Part shown: positions 37,641 to 49,862 of the stretch, piece by piece
Layout of the letters: each line of letters starts with the position of its first letter
Numbering within the stretch: the first letter of the stretch is position 1
Notes under the pieces: model-generated
What the model saw: the letters and a program-made list of their open reading frames with translations, nothing else
Database searches by the model: none
What the model was told of the DNA's origin: nothing
Assembly: GCF_023091745.1 (NCBI RefSeq)
Contig: NC_068935.1
Coordinates: 5,837,744 to 5,901,743 of the forward strand
Length of the DNA: 64,000 nucleotides
Direction of reading: 5' to 3'
DNA from: Budorcas taxicolor
Taxonomy: Eukaryota; Chordata; Mammalia; Artiodactyla; Bovidae
Position numbers and translations under genes: made by a program

Positions 37641-38535
37641 TGTGAAATTCATCAATCTTTAAGAAGTGAAGATAAGCAGAAATCATATAGCATGGTGGGC
37701 CTGATGCTTGAGCAGGTATTTTGTCATACACCTGAGGGAAATTTGTTTTAAGTAGGAGTAATATATAAGGTTACTGTGCCTGTGGAAGTAAATACCCTGG
37801 CTTGTGTAACATATCTGTCTGAAAAATCAGAGTCCTTTACCATATTCTGGTAGGTGAAGGGCATTGCCCAGAGCCACATGGCTACCGAAATAGAACTGAC
37901 ACCAGGATCCAGTTGATTCCGTGAATCTCACTTCAGTGTATGATCCATTAGGCATGGTTTTGCCTTTGAGTGATTCTATCAGAAGATAACAGAAACCATG
38001 CTTCTTTTGATGAACCTGCTTAATAGGAAATATCTCAATATAAAAGAATAACCTTCAATGATCTCAAATCTCCATTTGGAAATTAATTCAAGTGAAGAAT
38101 GTTTAATGAAGTATTTCCCTTAACCATACTCCAATATCATGCAAGGACAGCTTCTTGTGTTTTTCACTCCCCCTAAATGTTTTCCTTAAACCTGCCCCAT
38201 TTATGATTCTGTGGAAATGCACTTTTCACAATTGAGAAGGATGGATTACAGCTATAATGTCAGATGTTGGAGGACCGAAAAAGAAGAGGACCATGAGGTA
38301 TATGAGAAAACTCTGTGTCCCTAAGTCAGAAAAAAATAGATATTCAGACCAGGTTTGTCTGAGTTCCTTTCACCAAGAAATCTGTACTTACATTCTCCTT
38401 GCTGCCTATCTGTGTGTTTGTCTATATAAATGGCCCTACAAGTGGGAGAGGATGTCTATAATGGTTAGAATTTTCAGTCCACTTTGGTGTGAAAGCTGTG
38501 GCATGCAGTAGAAGATTCCACTAAATAGTAGGTGC
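37641..38535. other. No recognised feature
   Basis: Unassigned AT-rich sequence. The longest frame, 84 codons near 38,257, has no recognisable domain and is not supported as a gene. Confidence 0.5.
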
Positions 38536-38897
38536 TGCTCTGTTGGAGAAGACTCTTGAGCATCCCTTGGACTGCAAGGAGATCCAATCAGTTCATTCTG
38601 AAGGAGATCAACCCTGGGATTTCTTTGGAAGGAATGATGCTAAAGCTGAAACTCCAGTACTTTGGCCACCTCATGTGACGAGTTGACTCACTGGAAAAGA
38701 CTCTGATGCTGGGAGGGATTGGGGGCAGGAGGAGAAGGGAACGGCAGAGGATGACATGGCTGGATGGCATCACGGACTCGATGGACGCGAGTCTGAGTAA
38801 ACTCCGGGAGATGGTGATGGACAGGGAGGCCTGGCGTGCTGTGATTCATGGGGTCGCAAAGAGTTGGACACAACTGAGCGACTGAACTGAACTGAAA
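38536..38897 (+). mobile_element. BovB LINE 3' fragment
   Basis: Sense BovB 3' end from GTTGGAGAAGACTCTTGAG through GGCCACCTCATGTGACGAG to ACTGAACTGAACTGAA. Severely 5'-truncated. Confidence 0.92.
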
Positions 38898-39627
38898 GAG
38901 CAAAGACAATCACCATAGTATAGTGAACAAAACAATTATTCCTATGGCCATACCCTGTGTATGGCACCCAAAAACATCTCAAGAAGCTTGTCTTTGATTT
39001 CAGTGGCTATTAGATTGAGGAGTATAGCTCATCCCTGAATACTCCTTCCAGTGAGGGGTCCTGTCTGTTTCCCCCTCCTCTTGAGTTGATGAAGCCTGTG
39101 ATTATTTTGAGCAATGAATAAAATACAGTGGAAATTATATTATACCAATAACAGGGCTGAGTTTTAAGAAGAAATGTCCTTCTGCCTTGCTGTTTGAGGA
39201 CATAGCGCTACCATGGAAAAGATTAGTCTGTCCTGCTGGACTGCTCCACAAGAAAAGAGGCCCCTTTCAGCACCAGGTATGTGTGTGAAGGTTATCTGGA
39301 ACTTTGCAGTGTAGCTTAGGTATCAGATGAAGATCACTGAGTGGTCTTAGGATGCTTTATGTTTTTAAGGGATATTTACATTTCATATTTGGAAATTGTG
39401 TAAAAAATTTAAAATCTTCCCATTATAAATTGTAATATAAAAAGTTATGTTAAACAGTATTTTAAATACTCAGATGTGCTTGAAAAGTGGCTCAAATCAA
39501 TAGACAGTTGACACATACACATAATTCTAAATGATTAATTGACTATACTCACAGTGAAAAACTGGACTTTCTTTCTCATAAGAAAGGAAGGACCAAAGAA
39601 AATTCTAATTTTTGTCCTTAGTGGACA
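38898..39627. other. No confidently recognised feature
   Basis: AT-rich intergenic DNA. The 39,060-39,290 part faintly resembles an old mammalian MER-type repeat, but I cannot name it. Confidence 0.4.
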
Positions 39628-40556
39628 TGGAACAATGACTAGTTCCAAATAGGAAAAGGAGTACGTCGAGGCTGTATATTGTCACCTGCCTATTTAACTT
39701 CTATGCAGAGCACATCATGAGAAACGCTGGAAGAAGCACAAGCTGGAATCAAGATTGCTGTGAGAAATATCAATAACCTCAGATATGCAGATGATACCAC
39801 CCTTATGGCAGAAAGTGAAGAGGAGCTAAAAAGCCTCTTGATGAAAGAGGAGAGTGAAAAAGTTGGCTTAAAGCTCAACATTCAGAAAATTCAGAAAATG
39901 AAGATCATGGAATCTGGTCCCATCACTTCATGGGAAATAGATGGGGAAACAGTGGAAAAAGTGTCAGATTTTATTTTGGGGGGCTCCAAAATCACTGCAG
40001 ATGGTGATTGCAGCCATGAAATTAAAAGATGCTTACTCCTTGGAAGGAAAGTTATGACCAACCTAGATAGCACATTCAAAAGCAGAGACATTACTTTGCC
40101 AACAAAGGTCCGTCTAGTCAAGGCTATGGTTTTTCCAGTGGTCATGTATGGATATGAGAGTTGGACTCTGAAGAAAGCTGAGTGCCAAAGAATTGATGCT
40201 TTTCAACTGTGGTGTGGTTGAAAGTCCCTTGGACTGCAGGGAGATCCAACCAGTCCATTCTAAAGGGGATCAGCCCTGGGTGTTCATTGGAAGGACTGAT
40301 GCTGAAGTTGAAACTCCAGTACTTTGGCCACCTCATGAGAAGACTTGACTCACTGGAAAAGACTCTGATGCTGGGAGGGATTGGGCGCAGGAGGAGAAGG
40401 GGATGACAGAGGATGAGATGGCTGGATGGCATCACCGGCTTGATGGATGTGAGTCTGAGTGAACTCCGGTTTTTGGTGATGGACAGGGAGGCCTGGTGTG
40501 TTGCAATTCATGGGGTCACAAAGAGTCGGACATGACTGAGTGACTGAACTGAACTA
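39628..40556 (+). mobile_element. BovB LINE fragment with reverse-transcriptase YADD motif
   Basis: Sense BovB beginning in the RT domain (GTACGTCGAGGCTGTATATTG encodes the QGCILSP-equivalent as RGCILSP). It includes NNLRYADDTTLMAES with the catalytic YADD intact near 39,784, then KVGLKLNIQK and the C-terminal region to the TGAACTGAACT end. Small deletions and stops break the frame after about 150 codons. Confidence 0.93.
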
Positions 40557-41053
40557 AATTGATGGGTGAGGAATAAAATGTTGCCTAAAGAATTTGTAAC
40601 CAAAAGAGTGCCCTGATGTAGCTTTGGTATTCTAATTAATACTGTCAACATGGCCCAAGTAATTTCTATTTGCGAACTCATATATATGGCAAATGCAAAT
40701 CTACTTGCGTCTAGAGGAGCTGAACCCTAACTGAGGTTTCTACAAGTATTCCTACAGTTAAAGCCCCCTTAAACAAATATAACTTTTCCTTCCAAAATGA
40801 CAGCATCAGTATAAATAATAAACCAAATGGAAACCTGTAAAGACTTAAAATCAGATACAAAGTACAAAAAATGTACTTAACATATTTAAATACATGATAA
40901 GATACATAAAACATGAGTAATAAATAGCTAATTATCAAAAAGCAAATAAGCTTTCTAGTACTGAACACTCACAGTGGTTATGAACCACTGGAATAGAAGA
41001 GTAAAGGAATTTTAAACATCTGAGACACAAATGGACAGAGAATATATGACCTC
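40557..41053. other. No recognised feature
   Basis: AT-rich intergenic sequence with no supported gene or named repeat. Confidence 0.5.
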
Positions 41054-41108
41054 GATGATAATTAGTTTGCAGCCTGGGATTATAAGGGGGGAAGCTGGCA
41101 CTGCAATC
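41054..41108 (+). repeat. Perfect 55-bp inverted repeat, left arm
   Basis: Starts GATGATAATTAG and ends CTGCAATC. It is the exact reverse complement of 41,538-41,592, including a run of six G against six C. The 429-bp spacer between the arms has no recognised feature. Confidence 0.97.
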
Positions 41109-41537
41109 GATGAATCAATGAAAGAAATACTACAAAATACTTCATAAAGAGTATAAAAGGATTAAATGGAGGTCAAGAAACATAAGAAATGGACTAAGAA
41201 AATACATCTCCTTGGCATACCAGAAGTGACAAGCATTCCTTGGAAGTTCCTTTACCATAGTTCTTTTGTCATAAATTTTCAGTTTCATCTCTGGTTCAAA
41301 GGATTTGTTAACAAAATAAGCCACTTGTTATGCACAAATAAATAATAAATAAATAATACAAGTATTTATTAGAGAATAATCTAACTTACTTGCAATACAC
41401 TAACATTAAAAAAAGAGAGAGAAATAGAGCAGAGGATATCAAATCAGAGTTGGGAAGTCCGGTGACACAGCACATCTGGAGCTCCAACTGGGAAAAGGTC
41501 CCCAGTAGCACTTCCACTCCATGGGTGAGACTTCAAA

Positions 41538-41592
41538 GATTGCAGTGCCAGCTTCCCCCCTTATAATCCCAGGCTGCAAACTAATTATCATC
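41538..41592 (-). repeat. Perfect 55-bp inverted repeat, right arm
   Basis: Exact reverse complement of 41,054-41,108. The sequence just outside the arms does not continue the match beyond a simple ATC repeat. Confidence 0.97.
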
Positions 41593-42855
41593 ATCAATAT
41601 GTGAGCAAAACTACAGCTCTGGTGTTTTGCAAATGTTTTCCAGTACTGTTTGCTTTGTTCTACCAATCTTGGAATGTTGCTAAATCCAGGGAGTGGTTGG
41701 TCAGACCTCCTCCAGGAACTTAAATTCCAAGATCCTCTTCTTATCTATTACACAATAGATAATAGATTCTCTTCCACATTCTCAGAAGGTGTGCCTGACA
41801 CCCACAGCAGTAGTCAGGGCAGTCTCCTGGTAGATCAGAAGCAAGGTCAGAGGCCTGTTCTGCTTTGTCTCTGAAGACTAAACAAGACTTAATATAATTT
41901 CCCTAACAATAGTGTCCATTGTTATAAATATGATTTTTCATGTTGTCTCCAATGTCTTTTTTTACAAATTAAGTTCTAAGAATGATGTGGTCTTTCGTGT
42001 GCAGGACATTTATGCACTCTCATTGCCCGAGAAAGGGATGGGAAGAAGACAGGTGTGGGCAGAGGAAGAAGTGCATATCTAATGCTGACTCTCCAAAATT
42101 ATTTTCTGATCCCATACTGAATTCTGAAGGGAAAATGAGCCTTTAAAGTCACTTCACACTGGCCCAACAGAGTCAGAACTTTATACCACCTCCTTGACCA
42201 GTCCTTAGAAGTGGGCCAACTCGAGAAGTTCAATGCAGCTCTGTGCAGCTGAGGTACACCTGAAGTGGCTGATGACTAAGGAACAGCAGTAAGTCTGTCC
42301 TTGCTGTGGTGTTCTGAGTGGTCCATCTTTGAGTCTATCAAAGCCTTATCACGATACTTAGGCTAGGAATGCAACACTATGTGTATGGTTGCTTACTCTC
42401 ACTACTTGCTTTCTGCTTCCATTTGTTTATGAAAGGAGATTTACGGCCATAGTCTTTGGCACGGCTCTGTAGACAATGTGTCTTTTGTTTGCCAGTGTGA
42501 TCTATATGCTAACTTTGTCTGTAGCTCTACTGTGATGTGTCTAGCTGTGTTTCCTGAGTCTATGGAAACATAGCCTTCCTAAATTCTGGAAACTATCAAC
42601 TGTTTCTCTGTGAATATTATTATTCTAAAATTTAGCCAGGTTACCACTTCTGGCATGCCTACAAGATGTACTTAATACCTCCTTAGTATTAAGTCCATTT
42701 CTTAAGTCTCTTGCCATCTCTTTAATCTTTTATACTTCATGTGTCTTTCTATGAGGTAGTCTATATAATTTCTTTCATCTATATTCTAAATCAACAATTC
42801 TTCATCCAGCTATGTATCTTCTGCTGCTTAAAATTTCTTGGAAGAAATTTATAAG
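41593..42855. other. No recognised feature
   Basis: Unassigned sequence. Short frames near 41,439-41,874 have no recognisable domain, and one of them overlaps the inverted-repeat arm. Confidence 0.45.
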
Positions 42856-43515
42856 AATACAATAGTGTTAGGGAACTTCAACACCACACTTACAGCAATA
42901 GACAGATAATTTAGATAGAAAATCAATAACGAAACAGCAGTGGCCTTCAATGACATGTTAGTCGAGTTGGATGGAATAAATATTTATAGAAATATATTCC
43001 ATCCAAAAGCAGCAGAATATACATTCTTTTCAAGGGCACATGGAACATTGTCCAGGATAGACCACATGCTATGCCACAAAAAACCCAAGTCTCAACAAAC
43101 TTAAGAGAACAGTAATTGTACCAAGCATTTTCTCTAACCACACTGTATGAAATTAGAAAATAATTACATAAAGAAAATGCAAAAACCACAAACACATGGA
43201 GAGAAAAGAATATGATAGGAAAAATACCAATGGATCAGTGAAGAAATCAAAGAGGAAGTTAGAAAATACCTGGAGACAAATGAAAATAAACACAGATCTT
43301 TCCAAAACCTATGGGATGCAGCAAAAACAGTTCTAAGAGGAAAGCTTATAGCCATACAGGTCTACCTCAAAAACCAAGGAACATCTCCAATAAAGAACCT
43401 AACCTACCATCTAAAGGAATTAGAGAGAGAACAAGCCAAGCCCAGGGTCAGCAGAAGGAAAGAAATAATAAAGATCAAAGAGGAAATCAATACATAGAGA
43501 CAGGAGAGAAGCAGT
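42856..43515 (+). mobile_element. L1 ORF2 internal fragment
   Basis: Frames can be read in pieces as FHPKAAEYTFFSRAHGT and SRIDHMLCHKKPKS, then QNLWDAAKTVLRGKLIAIQ, characteristic of L1 ORF2 after the endonuclease domain. Stops and frameshifts are frequent. Confidence 0.8.
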
Positions 43516-43519
43516 AATT

Positions 43520-44420
43520 TGAAAGGAGCTTAGGTCAGACCCACCTACTGATCTTGGAGTGTCTCTTGGAGAGGTAGGAGAAATCTGGAGCTCACTCTGG
43601 GGACATAGATACTGGTGGAAGCAATTTTGGAAAGCTTTTTCTGCCACATGGACACTGGTGCTGGCAAGTATCATTTTGACATCTTCCTCCTGGCTTATAA
43701 GTCTCAGGACCAAGCCTTGCTCCTGACCACCAGCCTATGGGCACCAGGATTGGATGTCTCACATCAGGTAACTAGCCAGGCAGAGACACAGGCCCATCCA
43801 CCAGCATCCAGTGTGCCTTATGATGCCCTGAGCCCACAGGTGCCACTGGACACAACCCTGCCCACCAGAGTGCCTAGGATCTGCCCCACACATGAGAGCA
43901 CAGGCACTCGACCTGGGACACCCAGGGCCCTGCAGCCAGAGCCCCAGGACCCAGCTCTGCCCACCATGGAGCTGCTAGTAGCCCTAGGACAGCCTGGGAC
44001 TCAGTCCCACCCACCAGCAGGTCAGCACCAGCTCTGTGATACCTTGGACTCCTCAGCCAGCTGTGCCAGGACCCAGCCCCACTCACCAGTGAACCAGTGT
44101 TAGTTTTTGGATACACTAGACCTTGCAGCCAGCTCTATCAAGAAAGGGCCCCATCCAACAGAAGGTTGAATCTAGATCTAGGCTGCTTTTGGATCCTATC
44201 CAGCAGCTGCTTGAGTACCTTTGTGTGTGAGACAGCCCCAAGGACTTGTCATTGAACAGATGTTGATGTGCCATGGATGAGACGCACAGTCAGGGTTGCT
44301 GTCCAATCTGGGTTACCAAAACTGTTACCAAACCAAACTCGGGTCTGCAAGCCTGCACACAGTTAAGCCAATCTACTGACCGCAGTAGATTTTCTTTTAA
44401 ATGTGGTGAGAAATAGAAGG
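43520..44420 (+). mobile_element. GC-rich degenerate repeats, L1 5'-UTR-like
   Basis: Starts with a GACCCACCTACTGATCTTGGAG-type segment, then loosely repeated motifs such as CCCAGCCCCACTCACCAG and CCACCCACCAGCAGG. This resembles the 5' region of artiodactyl and carnivore L1 elements. A 162-codon proline-rich frame (43,615-44,103) is a by-product of the repeat. The family call is from memory. Confidence 0.5.
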
Positions 44421-44744
44421 TGAAAAATTGGAATTGGATAAATCTGAGCATACAGGAATAGTAAGTTCAGAATTCAGGGATCTGGGGAAGTAAACTGATA
44501 TTTTTGTACTATTTTTGGTTTCTCATTTATGTATATTAAATAATTCTGAATATAGGATATGTTGAAAGAAGTTTGATTGAGGTAATTTTGATTTTTCTAA
44601 TCAGTTTTTTCACTTTACTTTTTCATCATTTCCCACATATAAATTCTGGATTACTGTACCCTGGATTACTTTACTGTACTCTTAGAGAGAGAATAAAAGA
44701 GGTATATAAAATGATAATGACCCTAGAAATCACCTGAAAGGCTG

Positions 44745-45590
44745 AAACAGGAATTATTTCTTCAACTTTCAAATTCAGCTATTTCTGCAAAGTGTTTCAA
44801 TTAACACTTATGCTTTACAATGAATTCTATAATACAGACAATGTTGAAAAAAGTTTGAATGGGGTATGCTTGTCGAATTAATACTATTTTCCTAAGGTTG
44901 GAATGTATAGTTTGTTATTTAAGCTGTAAAGCCCTTGCTCTAATTTGAATTTTCAGTAGCTAACACTGTTAGATCATGATTACTCTTTAGGTGCCTGCAT
45001 TCCTCAATCACCCTCTAAAGTGAATAATTACATATTCTCATTTCCCCTCCAGGTCTTTAACATCAAACCCCATTTTCCCTCCCTCCTTCCTAGATGTCAT
45101 GTGTGTCACTCACCCTTGCATTTCTGCTTCATGGTCCATATGGTGCAGTTGTAACACTTGTTTATTAATGCCTATATTTGGTTATTGGATTCACTAAATG
45201 GAAAACACACCTAGCACAATAAAAAAGTATCCTAGTTCATTCACAGGCATTCACATATGGTTTATATTTCTGACCAGCATGCCAGGAAAGTTCTGAAAAA
45301 TATTTGTATATCATGTGGGCAGACACTGAGATACTGAAGGAGCAACAATGAACACAACAGAAGTTATGTCATTTTGTAAAACACTAGTTTTCTTATGGGT
45401 CCACAGTCCTGTTTTGAATCTGTGATGGCTCTGCAGTGAGCTTTTCACTCCCAAAACAATATTCTGCTTGTTTAAGACCATATCAAGGTCCCATCCAGAA
45501 AAATTTAATTGCAGTTGATTTGATGGAAGTTTTTCCTGATATCATTGTGAACCATATCATTTTTTCTAATTCTTTCTTCAAATTTTTCTA
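44745..45590 (-). repeat. Right arm of the large diverged inverted repeat
   Basis: Antisense copy of the element at 36,810-37,640 (landmarks GGATTCACTAAATGG, GGTGCAGTTGTAACAC, CCTCAATCACCCTCTAAAG, ATTATTC on the complementary strand). Its outer end is interrupted or bounded by the CHR SINE at 45,591. Confidence 0.72.
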
Positions 45591-45729
45591 GGGGATGTCC
45601 CTGGTGGTCCAGTGGCAGAGACTCTGCACTCCCAGTGAGGGGTCCTGGGTTCGATCCCAGATTGGGGAACTAGATCATGCATGCCACAACTAAGACGTGA
45701 TGTAGCCAAATAAATGAATATAAAAAATG
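45591..45729 (+). mobile_element. CHR-type tRNA-derived SINE with 9-bp target-site duplication
   Basis: GGGGATGTCCCTGGTGGTCC, GGGTTCGATCCCAGATTGGGG, and an AATAAATGAATATAAAA tail identify a CHR-like SINE. ATTTTTCTA flanks it at 45,582-45,590 and 45,730-45,738. Confidence 0.85.
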
Positions 45730-45789
45730 ATTTTTCTAATATTCCACAAACATAATAAATAATAACCCTGACAAGGGGACTCATTTAGC

Positions 45790-46900
45790 CTAAATCTGTA
45801 CTCCAATGATCCCGAGGAACTCTGGAGTGCATAGCTGTAGGCCTGGGAGTCCTAAATGCAGTATTCACTTGCTGGTGGGAGGAAACATGGCCTGGGGGTG
45901 TCCTGAAGCTGGTCTCAGCCCATAGATAGGTATAGCCAAATTCTAGTCCTCAGCACTGGCTGAGCAGCCCAAGTTATCCTCGGGGTCCCGGGGCAGGCAC
46001 CAGCCAGCTTTGTTGTGGGATGGGTCCTGATATGGCAGGGTGAACAGCTCTGATGGTTCTGGGGCTGGTGTCTCCCCACTGGTGGGTGGTGGTACCCACG
46101 TGAGCTGCATAGCCCTGAGTGTCCTGGAGCTGGTGTTTCAACCTATCGGTAAGCTGGACTAGGGTCCAGAGTATCATGGGATGGTGGCTACCCCTTGATG
46201 GGTGAGGTTGGTGCTGCAGCTGGTTCTGGACCACTGGTATGTGGGGCCAGGTCCTGGGGTGGCCAAAGCTGGTTCCAGTGTAACTGCAGGCTTCAGGGGT
46301 CTCAAGGTGGGTCTGTATCTCTGCCTGGGTTTTTGCTTGGCCTAAGGAATCCCAGTACTGGTTCTGATAGGTGTGTTGGTCAGGTCTGGGTTATAGCATG
46401 AATAAGCTAGAAGAAGGATTACAAAATGGCACTCTAGCACCAGGATCCATGTGGTAGAACTAGCTCCCCCAAATGGCTGCCACCTATGTCTATATCCCCA
46501 TGATGAGCTTCAGTTGCCTTCTACCTCTCCAGGAGGCTCTCCAAGATCAGCAGATGGGTTTAACCCAGGCTTCTTTCAAATTGCTGCTTCTGTCCTAGGT
46601 TCCCAAGCTTGTTAAGATTTTCTGTGCACCTTGTAAGGGTAGGGTCTCTATTTCCCACAGCCCTCTGGCTCTCCTGAAAGTAAGCCTCACTGACCTACAA
46701 AGCCAAGCATTCTGGGGGCTCATCTTCCTGGTACAGGGCCCCCAGTCTGGAAAGACTTATGCGGGGCTTGAACCACTTATTCTTTGAGGAAAGCTTCTTC
46801 AATTGTTGTTATAATCCCATTATTAGGTTGCCCACCTTTGAGTATGGGTTGACCATGTCTCCACCTCCTTAATCATGTACAAAGTTTAATATTGTTTTCT
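45790..46900 (-). mobile_element. GC-rich degenerate repeats, L1 5'-UTR-like, antisense
   Basis: The reverse complement gives motifs like CCACCCACCAGTGGGGAGAC and CAGCCCCAGAACC, matching the style of 43,520-44,420 in opposite orientation. At 46,610-46,870 the part with GGGGGCTCATCTTCC and TTGCCCACCTTTGAGTATGGG resembles the antisense start of L1 5' UTRs. Confidence 0.5.
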
Positions 46901-47388
46901 TCATAATACTTAGATTCTAAAAATACTCCAAAGGCTAGAACTGGTGAACACCTATGGGTGGAAAATATATATTCACCTAATTCTCTAAGAAACCTCCTTA
47001 GGGACAGAAAACATAAATAAAGTGTGAAATAATTTAAAAATGCAATTTTTCAATAATCTTTGGTAATACATGCAAAAATATTTATACACATAGGAATGTA
47101 AAATCATATAGAAATGAGCCAAACAAATAATAGAAATTGATCCAACAAGGACTTAAACAACAACTCAAGAAATGGAGGTGATGAATGAGCTACCATCTGC
47201 CAAATGGCAATCTTCCAAGGGTGCATCCACTTAAACTTTCAAGGAAGAGTTAATTTTGCTTCTAACAAAATATTAATAGTTCCACATTGTGAAGGAAAGC
47301 ATATTTTATTTCAAGAGATATAATATGATGCCACTCAAGATAGATCTTCAAGGTGGGGTGTTTGACAAAATGTGGTCCACTTGAGAAG
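46901..47388. other. No recognised feature
   Basis: AT-rich intergenic sequence without supported genes or named repeats. Confidence 0.5.
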
Positions 47389-48055
47389 GAAAGATCATGG
47401 CATCTGCTCCCATCACTTCATGGGAAATAGATGGGGAAACAGTGGAAACAGTGTCAGACTTTATTTTTGGGGGCTCCAAAATCACTGCAGATGGTGACTG
47501 CAGCCATGAAATTAAAAGACGCTTACACCTTGGAAGAAAAGTTATGACCAACCTAGACAGTATATTCAAAAGCAGAGACATTACTTTGCCAACTAAGGTC
47601 CGTCTAGTCAAGGCTATGGTCTTTCCTGTGGTCATGTATGGATGTGAGAGTTGGACTCTGAAGAAGGCTGAGCACCGAAGAATTGATTCGTTTGAACTGT
47701 GGTGCTGAAGAAGACTCTTGAGGGTCCCTTGGACTGCAAGGAGATCCAACCAGTCCATTCTGAAGAAGATCAACCCTGGGATTTCTTTGGAAGGAATGAT
47801 GCTAAAGCTGAAACTCCAGTACTTTGGACACCTCATGCGAAGGGTTGACTCATTGGAAAAGACTCTGATGCTTGGAGAGATTGGGGGCAGGAGGAGAAGG
47901 GGACGACAGAGGATGAGATGGCTGGATGGCATCACTGACTCGATGGACATGAGTCTGAGTGAACTCCGGGAGATGGTGATGGAAAGGGAGGCCTGGCGTG
48001 CTGCGATTCATGGGGTTGCAAAGAGTCGGACATGACTGAGCGACTGAACTGAACT
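47389..48055 (+). mobile_element. BovB LINE 3' fragment
   Basis: Sense BovB from ATCATGGCATCTGCTCCC (SWEIDGETVETVSDFIFGGSK frame) to the ACTGAACTGAACTGA end. Two frames of about 100 codons are joined across a stop near 47,708. Confidence 0.93.
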
Positions 48056-48094
48056 GAGAAGGAAATGGCAAACCACTTCAGCACTCTTCCTTTG

Positions 48095-48812
48095 AGAACC
48101 CCACTAACAGGATGAAAAGGCAAAAAGATATTACACTGAAAGATGAAACCCCCAGGTCAATAGAGATCTAATATACTACTGGAGAACAGCAGAAAAATAG
48201 CTCCAGAAGGAAGGAAGAGGCTGAGCCAAAGTGGAAATGACAGCCAGTTGTGGATGTGTCTGGTGGTGAAAGTTCAAGTCCGATGCTATAAAAACCAATA
48301 TTGCATAGGAACCTGAAAAGTTAGGTCCGTGAATCTAGGTAAATTGTAAGTGGTCAAACAGGAGATGCCAAGAGTGAACATATTCATTTAGGAATCAGTG
48401 AATTAAAATGGACAAGAATGGGTGAATTTAATTCAGATGACCATTAGATCTACTACTGTGGGTCATCTGAATTAAATGGAGTAGCCCTCATAGTCAACAA
48501 AAGAATCTGAAATGCAGTACTTGTGTGTAATTTCAAAAACAACAGTGATCTCGGTTCATTCCAAGACAAACCATTCAATATCAGTCATCTCAGTCTATGC
48601 TCCAACTACTAATGCCTAAGAAGCTGAAGTTGAATGGTTTTATAATGATCTACAAGACCTTTTATAACTAACCCCCCAAAAATATGTCCTTTTCATCATA
48701 GGGGACTGGAATGCAAAAGTAGGAAGTCAAGAGATACCTGGAGTATTACGAAAGTTTGGCCTTGGAGTACAAAATGAAGCAGGGAAAAGGCTAACAGAGT
48801 TTTGCCAAGAGA
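48095..48812 (+). mobile_element. BovB 5' part (endonuclease region), sense
   Basis: From the AACAGGATGAAAAGGCAAAA area, through CAATATTGCATAGGAACCTG and GACTGGAATGCAAAAGTAGG, to AGAGTTTTGCCAAGAG. This is the BovB endonuclease-coding region with several indels and stops. It ends at an abrupt switch of orientation. Confidence 0.88.
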
Positions 48813-48817
48813 AGCCT

Positions 48818-49383
48818 TTAGCTTCTCTTCTTTTCTCAGCTATTTGTAAGGCCTCGTCAGACAACCATTTAGCCTTTTTGCATTTCGTTTTCTTGGAGAT
48901 GGTCTTGATCCCTGCCTCCTGTTCAATGTCACAAACTTCCATTCATAGTTCTTCAGGCATTCTGTCTATCAGATCTATTCCCTTGAATTTATTTGTCACT
49001 TCTACTGTATACTTGTAAGGGATTTGATTTAGGTCATACCTGAATGGTCTAGTGGTTTTCCCTACTTTCTTCAATTTAAGTCTGCATTTGGCAATAAGGA
49101 GTTCACGATCTGAGCCACAGTCAGCTCCCGGTCTTGCTTTTGCTGACTGTATAGAGCTTCTCCATCTTTGACTGCAAAGAATATAATCAATCTGATTTTG
49201 GTATTGGCCATCTGGTGATGCCCATGTGTAGAGTCTTTGCTTTTGTTGTTGGAAGAGTGTGATTGGTATGACCAGTGCATTTTCTTGACAAAACTCTGTT
49301 AGCTTTTGACCTGCTTCATTTTGTACTCCAAGGCCAAATTTGCCTGTTACTCCATGTAGCCCTTACTTTTGCATTCCAGTGCA
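48818..49383 (-). mobile_element. BovB endonuclease-linker segment, antisense
   Basis: The reverse complement follows BovB from GCAAAAGTAAGGG through CAGATTGATTATATTC and ATGACCTAAATCAAATCCC to a KKAKWLSDEALQIAEKRREAK frame. Its last about 110 bp duplicates, inverted, the end of the sense segment at 48,705-48,812. Confidence 0.9.
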
Positions 49384-49862
49384 TTAAAAGCAGAGACATC
49401 ACAGTGTCAGCAAAGGTCAGTCTAGTCAAAGCTACGGATTTTCTAGTAGTCATGTATGGATGTTAGATTTGGACCATAAAGAAGGCTGAACACCAAAGAA
49501 TTGATGCTTTTGAACTGTGCTGCTCGAGAAAACTCTTGAGATTCCTTTGGACTGTAAGATCAAACCAGTCAATTGTACATGAAATCAACACTGAATGTTC
49601 ATTGGAAGGACTGATGCTGAAATTGAAGTTCCAATACTTTGGCCACCTGATCTGAAGAGCCGACTCATTGATAAAAACCCTGATGCTGGGAAAGACTGAA
49701 GGCAAAAGGAGAAGGAGGTGGCAGAGGATGGAGATGGTTAGATGGCATCACCAACTCCATGGACATGAATTTGAGCATACTCTAGCAGATAGTAGAGGAC
49801 AGATGAGCCTACCATGCTATTGCCCATGGGTCACAAGGAATCAGACTCAACTTAGCAACTGA
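49384..49862 (+). mobile_element. BovB LINE 3' fragment, older copy
   Basis: Sense BovB resumes at AAAAGCAGAGACATCAC and runs to AACTTAGCAACTGAACAAC. Substitutions are more numerous than in other copies, so it looks older than its neighbours. Confidence 0.85.

Noticed and set aside
39760..40221. 153-codon BovB frame as a functional gene
   Set aside because: It is a 5'-truncated retrotransposon fragment, and similar broken copies occur throughout the window.
43615..44103. 162-codon proline-rich ORF
   Set aside because: It lies in GC-rich degenerate repeats resembling an L1 5' UTR. Composition explains the open frame.
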